A stretch of 58,630 bases of DNA. Origin: an uncultured Oscillospiraceae bacterium (GTDB lineage Bacteria > Bacillota > Clostridia > Oscillospirales > Ruminococcaceae). The position numbers and the translations under genes were made by a program. This document shows, one piece after another, positions 57,820-58,630 of the stretch (positions are counted from its first letter, which is position 1; each line of letters opens with the position of its first letter). The notes under the pieces were generated by a model. The model saw nothing but the letters and a program-made list of their open reading frames with translations. It had not been told where the DNA came from and did not search any database. Location: assembly GCA_934444765.1 (NCBI GenBank), contig CAKSDC010000014.1, positions 1 to 58,630 of the forward strand, given 5' to 3'.

Positions 57820-58566
57820 ATGAACTTAGAAAAGATACTATGTGTTAGACCTTCTAAGACTATCTACATAGACGGCGATAAGGTTATTAAAGTATTCAAT
57901 AACAACTATTCTAAATCGGACGTTCTTAATGAGGCTTTAAACCTTGCAAGAGTGGAAGAAACTGGCTTAAACGTTCCTAAACTTGATGAGGTTACCAAGA
58001 TAGACGGTAAATGGGCTATAAGTTACGACTACATAAAGGGAAAAAGTTTAGCACAACTTATTAAAGAAAATCCTGAACAGACTAACCACTATTTGGATAT
58101 ATTTACTGACGTACAACTACAGATGCACTCTAAACAAAATCCACTACTACACAAGGTTAAAGATAAGTACAGACGATTAATAAACGATAGCGACGCTATA
58201 GCTACCGTTAGATACAGTCTATATAGCAGTTTAGACGCTCTACCTAAACACGTTAAACTATTACACTGCAACTACATTCCAGAAAACGTAATAGTCAATA
58301 CTCAGGGAGTGCCATATATTATAGATTGGGCTCATGCTACACAAGGCGACAGTTCTACAGATATCGCCGAAAGCTACATCGCCTTAGTCCTTGCTAACAA
58401 CGTACAGTTCGCTGAAGACTATCTTGAGCTTATGTGTCAAAAGAGCAACGTCACAAAAGATAGTGTCATGGCTTGGCTACCTATCATATGTACCATATAC
58501 ATGAGCAAATGCGACGCTACTAAAAAAGATATTCTATTGAAGTATCTAAATATATTTAACAAATAA
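57820..58566 (+). CDS. Aminoglycoside phosphotransferase/choline kinase-fold protein with altered catalytic motif
   Basis: 248 residues from the ATG at 57820 after GTGAGG. The small lobe has VIKVFNNNYSKSDVLNEAL, giving the ATP lysine, and SYDYIKGKSLAQLI at the hinge. The usual catalytic HxDxxxxN motif reads HCNYIPENVIV, with Asn where the catalytic Asp should be. The metal-binding Asp of IIDWAHA is kept. It may therefore be a weak or non-catalytic kinase, or act on something unusual. The C-terminus ends right at the putative insertion-element end, so slight truncation is possible. Confidence 0.75.
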   Translation: MNLEKILCVRPSKTIYIDGDKVIKVFNNNYSKSDVLNEALNLARVEETGLNVPKLDEVTKIDGKWAISYDYIKGKSLAQLIKENPEQTNHYLDIFTDVQLQMHSKQNPLLHKVKDKYRRLINDSDAIATVRYSLYSSLDALPKHVKLLHCNYIPENVIVNTQGVPYIIDWAHATQGDSSTDIAESYIALVLANNVQFAEDYLELMCQKSNVTKDSVMAWLPIICTIYMSKCDATKKDILLKYLNIFNK

Positions 58567-58630
58567 TAGCAAGGATTCTCCCACCTCTATAGGTGAGTGA
58601 GATGAATTGCAAGTAGGAAAAATAACGGCA
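58567..58630 (-). mobile_element. Possible right-end hairpin of an IS200/IS605-type (TnpB) element
   Basis: Read on the minus strand, GCAATTCATCTC, a hairpin CACCTATAGAGGTG and GAGAATCCTTGC form a long imperfect stem. It resembles the right ends of TnpB-bearing IS200/IS605 elements, whose RNA scaffold ends in such a GCAATTCATC hairpin. If so, the tnpB gene lies beyond the right edge on the minus strand, and the element ends one base after the phosphotransferase stop. Only 64 bases are visible. Confidence 0.45.

Overview
The window looks like chromosomal DNA of a low-GC, spore-forming Clostridia member close to Ruminococcus (Oscillospiraceae). The pointers are a type I dockerin on a secreted leucine-rich-repeat protein, a spoIIGA-sigE sporulation pair, Thr-rich surface proteins, LurR-like clean sigma-A promoters, and several TTG/GTG starts behind strong Shine-Dalgarno sequences. 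No tRNA, rRNA or CRISPR array was seen. On a read-through I found no GATC tetramer, and apparently no CTAG, in the whole window.

Layout. (1) 1-5170, minus strand: a contractile injection system operon read leftwards from a clear promoter at 5142-5170: sheath, tube, a small protein with a Cys pair, a DUF6760-type protein, a second tube-like protein, then a large helical protein with a 120-bp tandem repeat that runs off the left edge. (2) 5471-18531: cell-surface genes: a 1845-residue anchor protein with a long Thr-rich stalk, an ECF sigma/anti-sigma pair whose anti-sigma factor carries an extracellular stalk and an IseA-like domain, and a 1619-residue LRR/Ig-like/dockerin protein. (3) 18617-26372: a peptide-export island. 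Two tiny double-glycine peptides (39 and 45 residues, absent from ordinary gene calls) face a four-gene operon: periplasmic-binding-type lipoprotein, HlyD-type adaptor, C39 peptidase ABC transporter and a second ABC transporter of the NHLM type.

(4) 26545-31644: glutamate dehydrogenase, an energy-coupling-factor vitamin transporter (T, fused A-A, S) and a LURP-one-related protein. (5) 31755-40860: a complete phosphate regulon (phoP, phoR, Na/Pi cotransporter, pstS-C-A-B, phoU). Its three promoters share the same array of TTAACA-like boxes, and pstS has a circularly permuted layout. A very short leader-peptide/terminator unit lies between the cotransporter gene and pstS. (6) 40875-46730: thiamine synthesis: thiC behind a TPP riboswitch, a MerR regulator beside the wreck of its probable target gene, then thiS-F-G-H-E behind a terminator-embedded RNA that fits the HMP-PP (thiS motif) riboswitch.

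(7) 46732-58630: housekeeping: sigE/spoIIGA, rplU-prp-rpmA, obg, mrnC, yebC-type regulator, metY, cysK, pyk, an Rrf2 regulator, an FMN-binding flavoprotein and a phosphotransferase-fold protein with an altered catalytic motif. The last 60 bases resemble the right-end hairpin of an IS200/IS605-type (TnpB) element whose body would lie beyond the window.

The best candidates for something undescribed are the two short export peptides with their four-gene transporter operon, and the repeat-bearing gene at the end of the contractile injection system operon.
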